This document shows positions 11,008-22,812 of a DNA stretch of 64,000 nt, piece after piece. The stretch lies in NCBI GenBank assembly GCA_023512835.1, contig CM042089.1, forward strand, positions 15,395,562 through 15,459,561, given 5' to 3'. Numbering within the stretch: the stretch's first letter is position 1; each line of letters starts with the position of its first letter. The DNA is from Taxillus chinensis. Its lineage: Eukaryota; Streptophyta; Magnoliopsida; Santalales; Loranthaceae. The notes beneath the pieces are model-generated. The model was not told the origin of the DNA. It worked only from the letters and a program-made list of their open reading frames with translations, and did not search any database. The translations under genes and the position numbers were made by a program.

Positions 11008-11852
11008 CTAGCGACCCAGATGAGCCTGCCTACCATCATCCGGCTCTCTCTCAGCTATACGGGCCATCTCCACAACCTCATCATAGGTCTTCAAATGCAG
11101 AATTGCCACCCTCTGCCTAAGGGCCGGCCTGAGACCCAAGGTGAACTTGTAGGCCTTCAGGTCCTCCTGCGCCACGATCTCGGGAGCAAATCTGCTCAAG
11201 CTCCGGAATTCACGCTCATACTCGGGCACCATCTTTGTCCCCTGCTTCAGGCTGCCGAATGCCTCCCTCTTCTGCCACCTCAATGACTTGGGGAAGAACT
11301 CATCATGGAAGAGTTGCAAGAACTCGTCCCACAACATGTACTGTACCGCACGTCTCCCCGCGACACTCAGCCACCACTCCAAAGCATTCCCTTCCAGCTG
11401 CCGAATGGCTAGCCTCACCTTATCCTCCTCCCGGGGTAGGAGAAAGGAGAACACATGCTCAATCTGCCTTAGCCAGTGCTCAGCTAACACTAGGTCCCCC
11501 TCCCCCTTGAATCGCGAAGGTTGTTCCTTTCGGAACCGTGTCACCACATCATCCTCTGTACGAGTCGGTATGCCACTCAGTGACCCCTCACGCTCCCGAG
11601 GTAACTACCCCACTGGTGGTGGTGGTGGTGGTGGCACCACCTGTTGGGCTGCTATCACGCGGCGCACCTCCTCTCCCATACCTCTTGCCGGATACCCTCC
11701 CTCAGCTCTCGGACTTCTAGCCGGATGCCCTCATGCAGCTGTGCCAACAACAGTGCATGTCCTCCAGTGGGCTGCCCTGCTCTCGGACCCTCATGGGCAG
11801 ATGACTCATCTGCCACTGCCCTGGATGCATGCGTCACTCTCCTCGGCGGCAT
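11008..11852 (-). pseudogene. Gypsy A gag
   Basis: MPPRRV at 11852 starts the N-terminal part (to 11655); the next frame, 11008-11547, is the retrotransposon gag domain (LAEHWLRQIEHVF, DKVRLAIRQLEGNALEWW, FPKSLRWQKREAF, LKQGTKMVPEYEREFRSLSRFAP, LGLRPALRQRV). A run of GGT/GTG triplets at about 11612-11637 would encode poly-Pro between them and a stop separates the two parts. The same MPPRR start and gag motifs occur in Gypsy B (48328-49197), which supports the start choice. The product would form the capsid. Confidence 0.88.
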
Positions 11853-12292
11853 TCTTACTACACGAAGTAATAACGATAATCGTCAAATCGTATTCACTAA
11901 CTATCGCGTGACACTACCTCTACCCCACTTAACAATTCTACTATCACATGGCATTCCACACATACATCGCATTAATCCACATTCACAGCTCAATTAAACA
12001 AGGACTTTTCCTTGTTGTCATGCTCAAAGTATTCCAAGGAAAATCAGAGTTGCACATTTCACACTTAATCACATTATTCATGCTTTTCACGGTTTCCACA
12101 CAATCACACATAAGCAACAAATGCAACTAGTGCCCTAATGCCAATGCATGCAAATCCTACCACAAGACTGGGCTACCCCAAGTATACCTTAGAGGTTCAA
12201 AGAGGACCATGTTGATCAGGCATGTCCCTCCAGGCTCCTCTAATGGACTCAGACTACCCAATCTGCCCACTACCCTAGGCCAACTAGACCAT

Positions 12293-12304
12293 GCTCTGAT
12301 ACCA
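12293..12304 (-). other. Gypsy A primer binding site
   Basis: The minus strand reads TGGTATCAGAGC, three bases after the LTR end. It is complementary to the 3' end of initiator-Met tRNA, the usual primer of these elements. Confidence 0.92.
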
Positions 12305-12307
12305 TAC

Positions 12308-13459
12308 TGTCACGCCCCTGATTTCCAACCCGAGGAAACCAGTTTGTGACTCCCCTTTACCCACGCGGTGGACAAGGGGGTTGGGTTACAAGTTCCAAAC
12401 ATGACATCTCAAACATCCACAACACATATGCACGAGACTGAATCATATCTTAATCATTTCAATTCTGGATAAACGTTTACAAACCCACATGCCTTTATTA
12501 CAGTTAAATCCCTTATTACAACATTTCCCCACTGGGGTTACATCAAATTCCATAAATGAACATGATTAAAAATAAACGGTAAAACAAACACGGTCTTCCA
12601 CCTTGGTGTTCCCACCTAACGCCTGTAAGCACCTGAAAGAAAACACATCGCAATAGGAGGGGTGAGCAACCACAGTTCAGTAGGGATCAAGTCTCCCCCA
12701 ACCCATCCCATGCACCTATCATCTATATGAGAGCGTGTACCAGTGCAGTGATATGGCAGAAACAAATAGCAAGGAAACACACCACACAAACGGGCGCAAC
12801 CTCAGCCCCAACCACACAAGCTCCACGGCCACACGAGCTAACACTTTAACCACCTCTCAAACAAGTGATTTAACCGCCTCTTCAGGCCAATGATTTAACC
12901 GCCTCTCAGGTAAGTGATTTAACCGACTGTTCAAGCAAACGTTTTCCACAGCCTCTCAGGCTAACAACCATGCAATCAAGCACACAGCATACACCTCGGT
13001 CACTCAGGCATAAAACCAAACACTTAGTGTGCACACATTCACAAGTGCACAAACTCAGCCACTCAGGCATAAAAACAAACACTTAGCATGCACACATTTA
13101 CAAACTCGCAAATCCAGCCTCACAGGCATATTATCAAACACGTACTAGGCATATTCACACAGGCATTTTATCGAACATTTAACATGCACTAACCACCCAA
13201 CGTCAGAATCACACCAAAACGCCATTAAAGGCCAACATCCATATAGGAGATCACACCTATATGGATTTACATATGTATATATATATATATATATCCAGAA
13301 ATAAACATGAATCGCCTGCCACCAGGCCAGAGCCCTGGGATAGATCTAAGGAAAAACAGAACCCCTACCTATAGGAAAATGTACCACCACAGCAACAATC
13401 CTGCTCCCACGCCGAACGTCGTCTGCGCACGAGAAACACCAAAGCAGCAATGGCCAGAA

Positions 13460-13493
<34 letters not shown>

Positions 13494-14071
13494 CGACGAC
13501 TGCGGTGGCTGAAGAAGAGAACCCTCAACCTAGAACAAGGAGTCTTCACCTCTTTATATAGACAACTCAAATCCCAAAACGACGTAGTTTTGATTAAGTG
13601 AAACCCAGCATCAAAACGACGTAGTTTTGATCGCATAAGCTACAACCTTCCCGCATCCATACAAAACAAAATACTCATAATTCCAACATGGCCCTTTGAG
13701 AAAAGATTATTAGAATCACAAAACTAAGGTGATGGTGCAAAAACATGGTTGCACGCCATAATGCACGTCATATCCCCATATGACGTGCACCTCTAAAAGC
13801 TGTGAAATTCTACCCCAAGCTTCCTAGGATCATGTAGAAGATAGGCAAACCAAAATCCCCTTGCACGTCATATCCCCATATGACGTTCATTGTCACGTGC
13901 ACCTCCTAAAAGTCCCCTCTTAGGCTCATCTCTTACCTCAAACTTGTGCATCAACATCCAAGGTGTTTTAACTAAAGTGTGTGGGAAGAAAACTCCCTAA
14001 AACCCAACAATTTCTACTCACAAGGCATCTGTGATTAACTTCTTACATACCGCAAAACACGGGTCATTACA
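12308..14071 (-). repeat. Gypsy A 5' LTR
   Basis: Same ends as the 3' LTR. It has a shorter CT tract (about 13465-13492), a TATA box at 13553-13560, palindromes at 13576-13591 and 13610-13631, and hairpins at 13762-13789 and 13862-13889. One stretch differs by insertion: around 13310-13350 there is a sequence (GCCTGCCACCAGGCCAGAG...) absent from 5169-6895 but similar to the solo A LTR near 54740. Scattered substitutions show the two LTRs have diverged since insertion. Confidence 0.92.
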
Positions 14072-14805
14072 ATCATCAACTCTGCAAATTCTTCACAAAG
14101 CTTCGGATTGGACGATCCAAAAATGATGTCATCCACATAGATTTGTACAATGAGTGAATTATCTTTCTCCTTTCGTAGAAATAGGGTGGTGTCTATCTTC
14201 CCTTTTCTGAAATTATGTTTGAGCAAAAATTCTGTCAGTGTGTCGTACCAGGCCCTTGGAGCTTGTTTCAATCCGTACAAAGCTTTCCGTAGTTTATATA
14301 CCATATGCTCAGCCTTGTGTTCAACGAACCCTGGAGGTTGTTCAACATAAACCTCCTCTTTTAGGTCTCCATTTAGGAATGCGCTTTTGACATCCATTTG
14401 ATAAACCTTGAAGTTTTCATCTGATGCATATGCCAAGAATATTCGGATTGCCTCAAGTCTAGCTACTGGAGCAAAGGTTTCATCATAATCAATATCTTCT
14501 TCTTGATGATATCCTTTGGCTACCAGTCTGGCTTTGTTCCGGATTACTATTCCTTCAGTATCTAATTTATCCTGGAACACCCATTTAACTCCTATGACTT
14601 GTTGACATCTCGGCCTTGGTACTAATGTCCACACTTCATTCCTCTTGAACTGATTAAGCTCTTCTTGCATAGCTTCTATCCAATTTGAGTCTTGAAGGGC
14701 TTCTTCCACGACCTTCGGCTCTATTTGTGATAGAAAACACGAGTAGAGGCAGAGATTGAAAGTGGCGGCCCTGGTTCGTACTCCAACAGTAGGATCACCA
14801 ATCAC
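14072..14805 (-). pseudogene. Copia reverse transcriptase, N-terminal part
   Basis: Minus-strand frame with [100 protein letters not shown] and the active site YVDDIIFGS with both Asp kept. The frame is cut at 14072 by Gypsy A and continues at 5168. Upstream, 14806-15213 is the poorly conserved linker between integrase and reverse transcriptase; its open frame at 14802-15128 is acidic/polar and has no recognisable domain. This is the best-preserved part of the Copia element. Confidence 0.92.
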
Positions 14806-15213
14806 TTGATCTGATGGGTGGTTCCGAGTCCACCTATAGTTCTGCGCAAGTGGTGGTGAGTAGTTGATGATTTAAAGCTCTTTCCGATCGGGTGGATCTT
14901 GTATATCAGTTGGTTGAGCTTCTTTCGGACCATTCGTATCCATAAGATGAATAGTTTCTGAAGTACTTGGATGTTCTTTAGCACTATTGCTTTCAGTATT
15001 AACTGGTCCGGATGGACTTGACAGTTCTCCGGAGTTATGGATGTCCGTAATAGTTTGTCCGGAGATAGGTGGAAGTCCTGAGTCCGAATCTTCTGAAGCA
15101 TCATTAGTAGCATTTCTTCTTGCTTCACCGGTGCTTGTTAATTAGTCAATAATAGTAGCAGGAACATGTCTGAACTGAGAGTAGTCGATTATATTTATGT
15201 TCGTAAGGTGTTT

Positions 15214-16271
15214 TCATGGTAACCTTATTGATAAGAGTTCTGTTCTGAACATAGCATGCAGTTGATCAGCCCATAGACTGAGAGGAAGCTTTGCCCCTGC
15301 TAACATGGATCTACCGGCTTCGACTAGGGTGCGATTCTTACGCTCAGCAACTCCATTTTGTTGTGGAGTCCTGAGCGTAAAGAACTCGTGCTGAATGCAC
15401 TGTTCAGAACAATATGATCTCATATCGGAAAAATCAAACTCCGTACCATGATCACTCCTGATGCACTTAATGCTCAGTCCTTGTGAATTGCTTATCCAGT
15501 TGAAGAGATCTACAAGATGTTCAAAGGTTTGATCCTTTGACTTCAAGAACATCACCCATGTATACCTGGTGAAGTCATCGATAACCACTAGGGTATATCT
15601 CGCACCGGCAAGAGAAGCAATAGAAATGGGACCACAAAGGTCCATGTGAAGAAGTTGTAGTGGAGCAGTTATTGAATTAACTGACTTGCTCTTAAAGCTG
15701 TGTTTGGTCTGCTTGCCGAGTTGGCATTCTCTACAGATGGAGTCTCTGGAGAATTTGTGTTTGGGCAAACCATTTACTAAGTCAAGCGACACTAATTTAG
15801 ACAAGGTTTTAAATTTAAATGTGCGCAACGCTTGTGCTATAGCCAACTTTCTTCATCTGATGCTTTAGTGAGGAAGCATACAGGGTCAGAAGAATTATTT
15901 CTTAAGATCACTGAATATATGTCCCCATCTCTTAATTTGGATAACTTAACATCTCCAGATAGGTTTTCCCTCACTGTGCAGGTGTTGGACATAAAAGAGA
16001 CAGTAAATCCTTTGTCACATAAATTACTGACACTCAGCAGATTATGCTTTAAACCTTCGACTAGTGCAACTCTAGTGATTGATACACAGCCGTTGGTTAA
16101 AGTGCCATACCCCATAGTCTTACCTTTGCTGTTGTCCCCATATGATACGGATGGGCCTCGTTTGTCAGTAACATCAATGAGTAGAGACTGATCACCCGTC
16201 ATATGTCCGGAGCATCCACTATCGAGGATCCACTTGCTTTGATTGATCTTTAACTTCAAGTGATCCGGCAA
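15214..16271 (-). pseudogene. Copia protease, GAG-pre-integrase and integrase
   Basis: Frame 15837-16271 opens with WILDSGCSGHMTGD, the Copia aspartic protease site with Asp intact, and ends at a TAG (15837-15839) where WLWH is expected. A one-base shift just after that stop moves the reading to frame 15214-15846, which holds the ..CRECQLGKQTKHSF zinc-binding part, HMDLCGP (Asp 1), IRSDHGTEF (Asp 2) and QQNGVAERKNRTLVE (Glu). So the DDE triad survives but the polyprotein is interrupted between protease and integrase by a stop plus a frameshift. The frame ends early at 15214. Confidence 0.9.
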
Positions 16272-16319
16272 TGCAATCTAGAGAGGCTCCTGTAAGACAA
16301 CAGTTTACACTTTTGGTGC

Positions 16320-18604
16320 TCAAACCTGTTTCGGGCGGTTAGGAGAAACAGCAGTGGTGTCAACAGTTTCAGATTTAACTTTGTTAGGAATTTTAGCTTT
16401 CCAGGTTGACTTTATTTTGTTAGGTTCAGCTACTTCTTTTATTTGTGTTTTCTTGGGTGAAACACTCCTTTGAGATTTTGATTTTGATTTGCTCGAAGAA
16501 CCCTTTTTGATAAACTGATCTTTATTAATATGAATTTGATTACAAAGCCAGCTATCAGATAAGCTCCAGCATTCATTATGATAATGACCTATTTCTCTAC
16601 AGATGGAATAGACACTATGATGCAGAGTGATAATAGGGGATACAGGTTTCTCAGGTTTAACAGATTTTCTACTCTGTTCCCTATGGCCTAATCCTTTGCG
16701 ATTGGGTGACGCGCTCTTGGCCCTAGATGCGCCAGCCTTGGTCTTTCCTTTCTTTTTGGGTGCTACAGTTTCGGCTTTAACTGCAGCAACCTTCCCTTCA
16801 TCGTTAAATTCGGGTGCCACTACTTCGGGAACTGTAGTAACAGCCTCAGTTCCACAATCATAGACTATGGTGCCACCTGAAATGAAACCATCCAATGGTT
16901 TAGACGTACTAACAGGGTACAGGTTGGTTAGTTTCGGAATGAAATCCGGAGGACACTCAATAGTCTGTGTGGAGGTCAATGGTTCGGAGCCTAGGCCAAG
17001 TTTGACTCAGATGTTGTCTGGATCGGTTCTAAAAGTAGAGGCTATTTCCCCGGATTTTAGCCACTTACGATTTATTTCCTTTTCCTGTTCTAGTTCATTT
17101 TCAAGTCATTTCACAATCACTTTTAGGCCAGTTAGGTTGGTATTTAGCAAGTGATTTTCAGCTCTCAGATCATGATACCAAGCCTCTTTACCCCTGAAGT
17201 CAGTTATGTCCTTTTCTAGTCTAGTAACAGTAATCTCAAGATGTTTGTTCTGACTTTCCATATCTTTGTACATTTGAGTAATTATTAGTCTCTGATTCTT
17301 TTCATGATCACATTCAGTAATAAGAGATTCTAATTTACTCATAAGCTCAGAGATCGAAGGTACCTCAGTATTTGCCATGAGGCAGACATTCGGCTTAGGA
17401 GTTGGCTCATCATTCGAGGATTCCTCCTCTTCTTCCGAGCCACTGACGTACTTTGTGACGAATGCCTTCCTCTTGTTCTTGCTGTTCTCTGAGGTGGAGC
17501 GGCGAGGAGTAACCTTGTCACTTTTCTTGGCCACTTTAAATTTGGATTTACAGTCCTTGGCCCAGTGACCGGTTTTCCCATAGTTATAGCATTCCTGGGA
17601 ACTGGACTCTGATCACTCCTTCCTTCGGAATAACGATGAGGAGCCTCTTCCGAATCCTTTTCTGCTTTTTCGCAGGAATCGCTCGAACGATTTGACCAGA
17701 AGAGCTATTTCCTCTTCACTGTCAGAGTCAGAATTCTCGGACTCTTCAGTATCATCATTCCTCAGTATGCTAAGACATTCCGTAGCTTTAAAAGCTACCC
17801 CCTTTTCTTTCCGAGCTATTTTCTCGTCTCGATCAGAGTATTTAAACCTGACCTCGTGAGTCTGTAGCTCTCCATATAGTTCTTCAAGGGGAACATACTG
17901 CCAGTTCTTATTGGATTGCATCTGGAGTTACTTGGAGTAGTAGCGATCCAGCAAGGAGCAAAAAAACTTGTCATTGATTTGAGATTGAGAATAATGCTCA
18001 TTGATAGTTTTAGCTAAAGGATGAGCTTGCCGATTCTCCAATAGATGCTCTCGAGAGATTCGCCAGGTTTGTGGTTGAAACTCTCAAAGTTCTGTCTAAA
18101 AGTACATATAATATTCTGCATTTGGGACTGACTTCCCTCATAGAGGATTGTCAGTTTATCCCAGATAGCTTTCACTGTCTTGCAGCCTAGGACGTCTGTG
18201 AAAGCTTTGGAGTCCAAAGATGATGTAACATATGCCAGAGCCTTTTCGTTAGCACACTGCCAGGCTCTTTCATCATTGGTGAGTTCAGCATCAGTCTTTG
18301 GTCTTCTAACTCCACGTTCTCCGATTGTCATCGGAGTGGGTATCTCCTGATGAAGACAAGGCTACATGAGATGATCATGGCAAACCATGAACATTCTCAT
18401 GCGAGCTTTCCACTGGGAGAAAAGCTCAAGTGTGAACTTTGGCGGCTTTGTCAGAGTGAAACCAGAACTCCGTGGTTGTGAAGTAGCGGCAGCAGCAGGT
18501 TGAGGTGGATCAACATTTTCACTGCTGCTACGATTGGGGAGGGGCTCTTTTGCACCTCCGGAGTTAAGGCGAGTGTTGAATAGCATACTGCTTTCTTCGG
18601 CCAT
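16320..18604 (-). pseudogene. Copia long gag with two damaged zinc knuckles
   Basis: MAEESS at 18604 starts the gag. Pieces in order: PPKFTLELFSQWKARM, then a capsid part (AWQCANEKALAYVTSSL, VKAIWDKLTILYEGS, PGESLESIYWRI), an acidic segment (SENSDSDSEEEIALLVKSFERFLRK), a zinc knuckle reading CYNYGKTGHWAKDC (17540-17600; second Cys changed to Tyr), a Ser/Glu-rich and predicted coiled part (17106-17534), and a basic tail with YSICREIGHYHNEC where the first Cys is Tyr. At least four stops or shifts separate these pieces. A gag this long with an acidic run before the knuckle and a coiled part after it fits Sireviruses. Confidence 0.82.
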
Positions 18605-18652
18605 TGATGAGAGAGAAGGAGTGGGATCTCTACTTTGAACAGATAGAACCTA

Positions 18653-18663
18653 CTCTGATACCA
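18653..18663 (-). other. Copia primer binding site
   Basis: The minus strand reads TGGTATCAGAG two bases inside the 5' LTR boundary at 18666. It matches the 3' end of initiator-Met tRNA. Confidence 0.9.
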
Positions 18664-18665
18664 CT

Positions 18666-20084
18666 TGTTAGTCCCTTGGAGCCTAGAAGGGGGGTGAATA
18701 GGCTCTTATCGAAACTCTTTTCTAACTCTTTGGCACAACACTTATCTGGTTAAGAGATAAAATCAATGCGGAAGATAACCAAATAGTGGAAGTATTTTGT
18801 TTTATTATCAGTATGATAAGTACAACAAAACAGACTAAAGCTTGAAAGCTTTTAGACCTACTTAACAACTCTTTAGCACTCTGTTTACAAGTACGCACAC
18901 GCTAGCCTCTATGGTCTCAATGAGCTTTCATACATACACAAACTATTACACAATTTCTAATGCACACCTGCTTAAGTGTACAAGTGTTACTATTTATAGC
19001 GACATCCACAAGAGACAATCTTGGAACTTGTTGTTCCGGACATTGTGCACATTTACTATCTCTTGGAAATCTCTCTGCCTCAATTGCTGCGGATGTGGTC
19101 TTTAAGATCTTGGGTTTGCAACGCATAAGAGTCTTTCTAAGTTCCCAAGTGTAGTTAAAGTTGTGTCCACATATCTGAATGATCCATGTGTAAGGTGCTT
19201 TAGGTTTTCAAACAAGTTTGTCTTACATCGGGAAACAGCGAGCTGGTGACTTTGAATACAAAGAGATAAGTTGAAGTAGTGTCTTCTTGAATCCGGTATA
19301 AGGTTCCTTACTCCGTGTTGAACTAAGCTCGGATCCTTACTCCATAATACTGATTGCTTACTCCATATCAATTCGGTACTGGAATCCTTATTCCGTGTAA
19401 GTGCTTCCTTACTCCGTATGAAAGAGAAGGTCGGAGTGCTTACTCCGCATCAGCGCTTCCTTACTCCGCATCTAGTTTCCTTACTCCGCATGAGTTAAAG
19501 GAACGGATGGCTTACTCTGTATCAGCACATCCTTACTCCGTATGAGTGAGTGGTTCGGATTCCTTACTCCGCATCTAGTTTTCTTACTCCGTGCGAATAA
19601 AGACTCAAGTCCTTATTCCGTAGAAGTGCTTCCTTACTCCACATGTATGGAAGACTCAGATTCCTTACTCTGTGTCTTCTTTACTTTAGTCCAGTTGAGT
19701 AAAAGACTTAACTTTTCAACTTCGTGATGACTCTCTTATTCCGTGCGACTTTGTAGACTAAGATTCTTACTCCGCATCTATTTGACTTAGTCTATTTGAA
19801 GTATTAGGTGCGGATTTCTTAGTTCATAGCTTTTAGGTTCTTAGTCTGCACGAATGATCCTTATTCCGTATGAAGCAAAGACTTGGTTATATACCAAGTG
19901 TTTGACGACACTCATTCTCACCTGGATCAGGATTATGTATCTTAGCCTTAGCTTTGCTCTCACGAGTGTAGATCCGGATGAAGGTCATATCTTCTGCAAT
20001 GACTTAAGATAAAACAACAAAGGTCTCAAATCAAATTACATAAGGCTTTATCAACATTATCCAAATTCTGGGCTTGATCCAACA
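18666..20084 (-). repeat. Copia 5' LTR with CGGAGTAAGGA array
   Basis: Minus-strand ends are TGTTGGATCAAG and GGGACTAACA. Positions about 19300-19890 hold an array seen on the plus strand as TCCTTACTCCGTAT/TCCTTACTCCGCAT, the complement of the motif array in the LTRs at 2074 and 32469. The outer 5 bp to the right are TATGT. This LTR differs from the other two at its inner end (GGACTAACA versus GGACCATCA), so they may be different subfamilies. Confidence 0.88.
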
Positions 20085-20839
20085 TATGTAATATTATATA
20101 TATGGGGGTCGTCCATTGTGTAATACAAGATATATTTCAATGCCTCTCTCTGTCTCTCTTAATAGGGAGAAAAAAAACCTAATATGCTTTGAGAATTATT
20201 AAATTAAGAGCTATTATTGCAACTTTCTTTTTTTATTTTTTTACTACACCCAAAAACTTAAACTTTCGAAAGTATTCTTTTCTAATTTTACTTTTAAAGA
20301 TAAAATGATTTTGAAAACTTTAAATATATCTCATTGGCCTTGGATCTCTATAAACCATCTAATTATTTAAATCCTCATTAAATGCACATACTACTCTCAT
20401 CAACTTTACACATGCTCTCTTTATCTCTACTAGACATTTTTTATCTTGTTCACATTGTGTGTGTGTGTGTGTGTGTTGTGTGTCAAAATGAAATGAAGCT
20501 TGAAGAGGATGGAAATAGTATGGAGGTGCATATTTTAAAGCTTATGTTTTTGTTTTTGTTTTTGAAAATTTGGGTACAACTTTTTTTTTTATTTGAAAAC
20601 TTATAACAATACCAAATGTAGTAGGACTATTTGGTTTTACCATACCGAACGTCGATGATAAGGTTGAGTTACAGCTAGTTGTAGACTATACTAGTAAGAT
20701 CATTACTTATGACATAAAGCACTAAAAATATTTGTTCCTAATGGTTGATTTTGCATTATGTTTTAGTGCAATTAATTATTTTTTGTTATATGATACATAA
20801 GTTTTTTAATAGTAGAGAACAATTATTTAATTAAGCAGG
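20085..20839. other. AT-rich spacer with GT microsatellite
   Basis: I see no gene or element boundary. A GT repeat lies at about 20456-20482. Short A and T runs are frequent. Confidence 0.6.
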
Positions 20840-21740
20840 GGTTAATGGAGTACATAATCATACAAGTGTTGAATATCTCAAGGGACACTCATTTGTAGAA
20901 TGATTGTTTAGAGAGGAAAATGTGTTACCAATGGACATGTCAAGGTATGGCTTGGCCTAAAGACATTTTAGCTATTTTGAAGAAAAATAATGAGTTCAAT
21001 TTTAACACATTTAGAATGGTATACAATGTATACATAAAGTATAAGGTGAAAAAAAGGTTGGAAGATTACAGATTCAATATCTATTGGGGAAGTTAGATAA
21101 GAATAGTTATTGGGTGACATATAAAGTACTGAGGACACTAAGACATTGACTGATTTGTTATGGGTGCATCCTTGTAGTTTGGATTTCTTATATGCATTTT
21201 TTTTATCATGGATTGGATATATAAAACTAACAAGTATCATCTCTAATTGTTAACGATTGTGGGGGTCACATTTACAAAATTGACATTTTCCATTGTATTT
21301 GCATATCTTTCATTCAAGAGGGAAAAAATTACACATGGGCTTTTAATATTTTGACAATATCATGGATAATAAAAGTGATATAGTATGTGTGATTATCACA
21401 AATGGAGAATTTAGCCTATTAAATTCCATTAAAATGATTTTTCCACCAGTGAAACATATGTTATATAGATGCATATATCAAAGAATATATTGGATAATTG
21501 CAAGAAGTTGTTCTCTAAAGACTAATGGGAAAAGTTTGTTTTTATGGAGCATCATCATTATGTCAATTACAATTAATAAAGAATTAAGCTTTTAATTTTC
21601 TTTATTGAAGACAAAATTCCACAACTATCCAAAAACATTAAAATACATATTATCTTCATGGTTGGCTCCTTATAAAGATAGATTTGTGTTAGCATGGATA
21701 AACCAATTTATGCATTATAAGAATAACACAACAAATAGGT
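20840..21740 (+). pseudogene. Fossil Mutator-like (MURA/FAR1-type) transposase
   Basis: No long frame is open, but reading across frames gives the expected order of a FAR1-type MULE transposase: VEYLKGHSF near 20860-20890, a part with KDILAILKKNN near 20955-20990, KLDKNSYWVTYK near 21090-21120, LLWVHP then FFIMDW.YKTNKYHL near 21155-21240, LLTIVGV.FTKLTFSIVFAYLSF near 21245-21320, NYTWAF near 21330, and in frame 21362-21595 DIVCVIITNGEFSLLNSIKMIFPPVKHMLYRC. The canonical Asp of the TDRE-like block is Asn here (ITNGEF). A further part ending near HGWL and W.NQ..H continues to about 21740. Many stops and shifts show an old inactive copy. I could not find its terminal inverted repeats. Confidence 0.7.
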
Positions 21741-22809
21741 AACTTAATTATACCCACACACAAATAAGAAAAGTAAAGATAACAATATTGTTGATATAAG
21801 ACTATCTTTAACTTGTGTATATCAAGAGAAATATTGGATATGTTGAATTTATAAAAATACAATTCATACTTTTCAACAAATGACCATAAAAGATTACATA
21901 TTACAAAAGATGAATATTACACTTTTGAACAACTTTTGTAAAACACACACTATAAGAAACACACTTTTTGAAAAACTTTTAAAGAACAACTTTTGTACAA
22001 CACACTTTTTGAACAACTTTTGAACTCTTTTTCACAAATTATACATTCTTAAGAAAAGTATGTGGTAAATAAAACATTTATAATTCTTATATATACTATT
22101 CTCCAAAATATGTGATCATTCACCTTCTCTAATAAAGCATATTCGTTTTAAACAATGGTTTATCATTTTTCAAATTAACTTAGCCATGTTTTATTAATAA
22201 GGTACCATAAAAGAGAGCCAATAAATAAATGACATCATCTTGCAATTTCATGAACACCTCCGATTGAATCATAATCTCTTCTGATTGAACCATCATGTGA
22301 TCTTGGATCACCCTATGATTGCATTGAGTTGTCTTACAATCAACTTGATCACCATACAATAAAAAACAATCATATGCCATTACTCAGAGAATTACGACCA
22401 TAAGCAATTATCTTATGATTTAGAGGAGACTCATGATTGTAGCATTATTCGATTGACTTAAGTCAGCTTAAGATTTTGATTTAAGCATGTGATTGAAATT
22501 AATCGCCTTACAATTTGTTCGTCTTACGTTTCAATCACTCGTTTTGTGATCTTAACAGACTATAAGAAATCAGACTACCTTAAACATTATTGAAAAAGTG
22601 TATATTAAGTAAAAAAAATACAATCGCAAGTGTGAAAAATTTTAGCCTAACAATTGATGTGACCTGATATTTGATGGATGACTTGCTTTCAAACATTGTA
22701 AGCACTATGTGGTAGGATTTTTTTATGAATAATATAGTTAGTGAGTCATTAAAAAAATTAAAACTTTTTTTTTAAAATAAGTTTTTCACAAAAAAAAAAA
22801 CTCATCCCA
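21741..22809. other. AT-rich spacer with short local repeats
   Basis: No gene seen. Around 21910-22040 the phrase ACACACTTTTTGAACAACTTTTG recurs imperfectly three or four times in part, and 22210-22560 repeats ATGATTG/ATCATAA-type words. It may include the terminal part of the Mutator-like fossil, but no boundary is clear. Confidence 0.45.
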
Positions 22810-22812
22810 TAA

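Larger units (their letters stand above)
5169..14071 (-). mobile_element. Gypsy 'A', Tekay/Del-like chromovirus with both LTRs
   Basis: Two direct LTRs (5169-6895 and 12308-14071) flank a 5.4-kb interior with, on the minus strand, primer site, gag, zinc knuckles, protease, reverse transcriptase, RNase H, integrase, chromodomain-like tail and polypurine tract. Domain order is Ty3/Gypsy. The tail resembles the Tekay/Del chromodomain region. The 5-bp flanks are GTCAT (5164-5168) and ATCAT (14072-14076), a target duplication with one mismatch, inside the Copia reverse transcriptase. Length is 8.9 kb. The element is dead: frameshifts, nonsense codons and an altered reverse transcriptase active site. 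Confidence 0.92.
3471..20084 (-). mobile_element. Sirevirus-like Ty1/Copia retrotransposon, interrupted and defective
   Basis: Minus-strand order from the right: LTR (18666-20084), initiator-Met primer site, gag, protease, integrase, reverse transcriptase, RNase H, then a non-coding tail with several G-rich tracts. This order (integrase before reverse transcriptase) is Copia. A long gag with an acidic and coiled C-terminal part and repeated polypurine tracts suggest the Sirevirus lineage. Gypsy element A (5169-14071) sits inside the reverse transcriptase, and the reading frame continues on both sides of it. The 3' LTR is not present at the left edge; the ULP element lies there, so the missing LTR is presumably beyond the window. 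Several nonsense codons make the element dead. Confidence 0.85.

Noticed and set aside
2074..20084. The Sirevirus-type LTRs at 2074-3470 and 18666-20084 are inverted, suggesting a foldback element
   Set aside because: A polypurine tract precedes 2074 on the plus strand and a primer site adjoins 18666 on the minus strand, so they belong to two different, opposite-facing elements.
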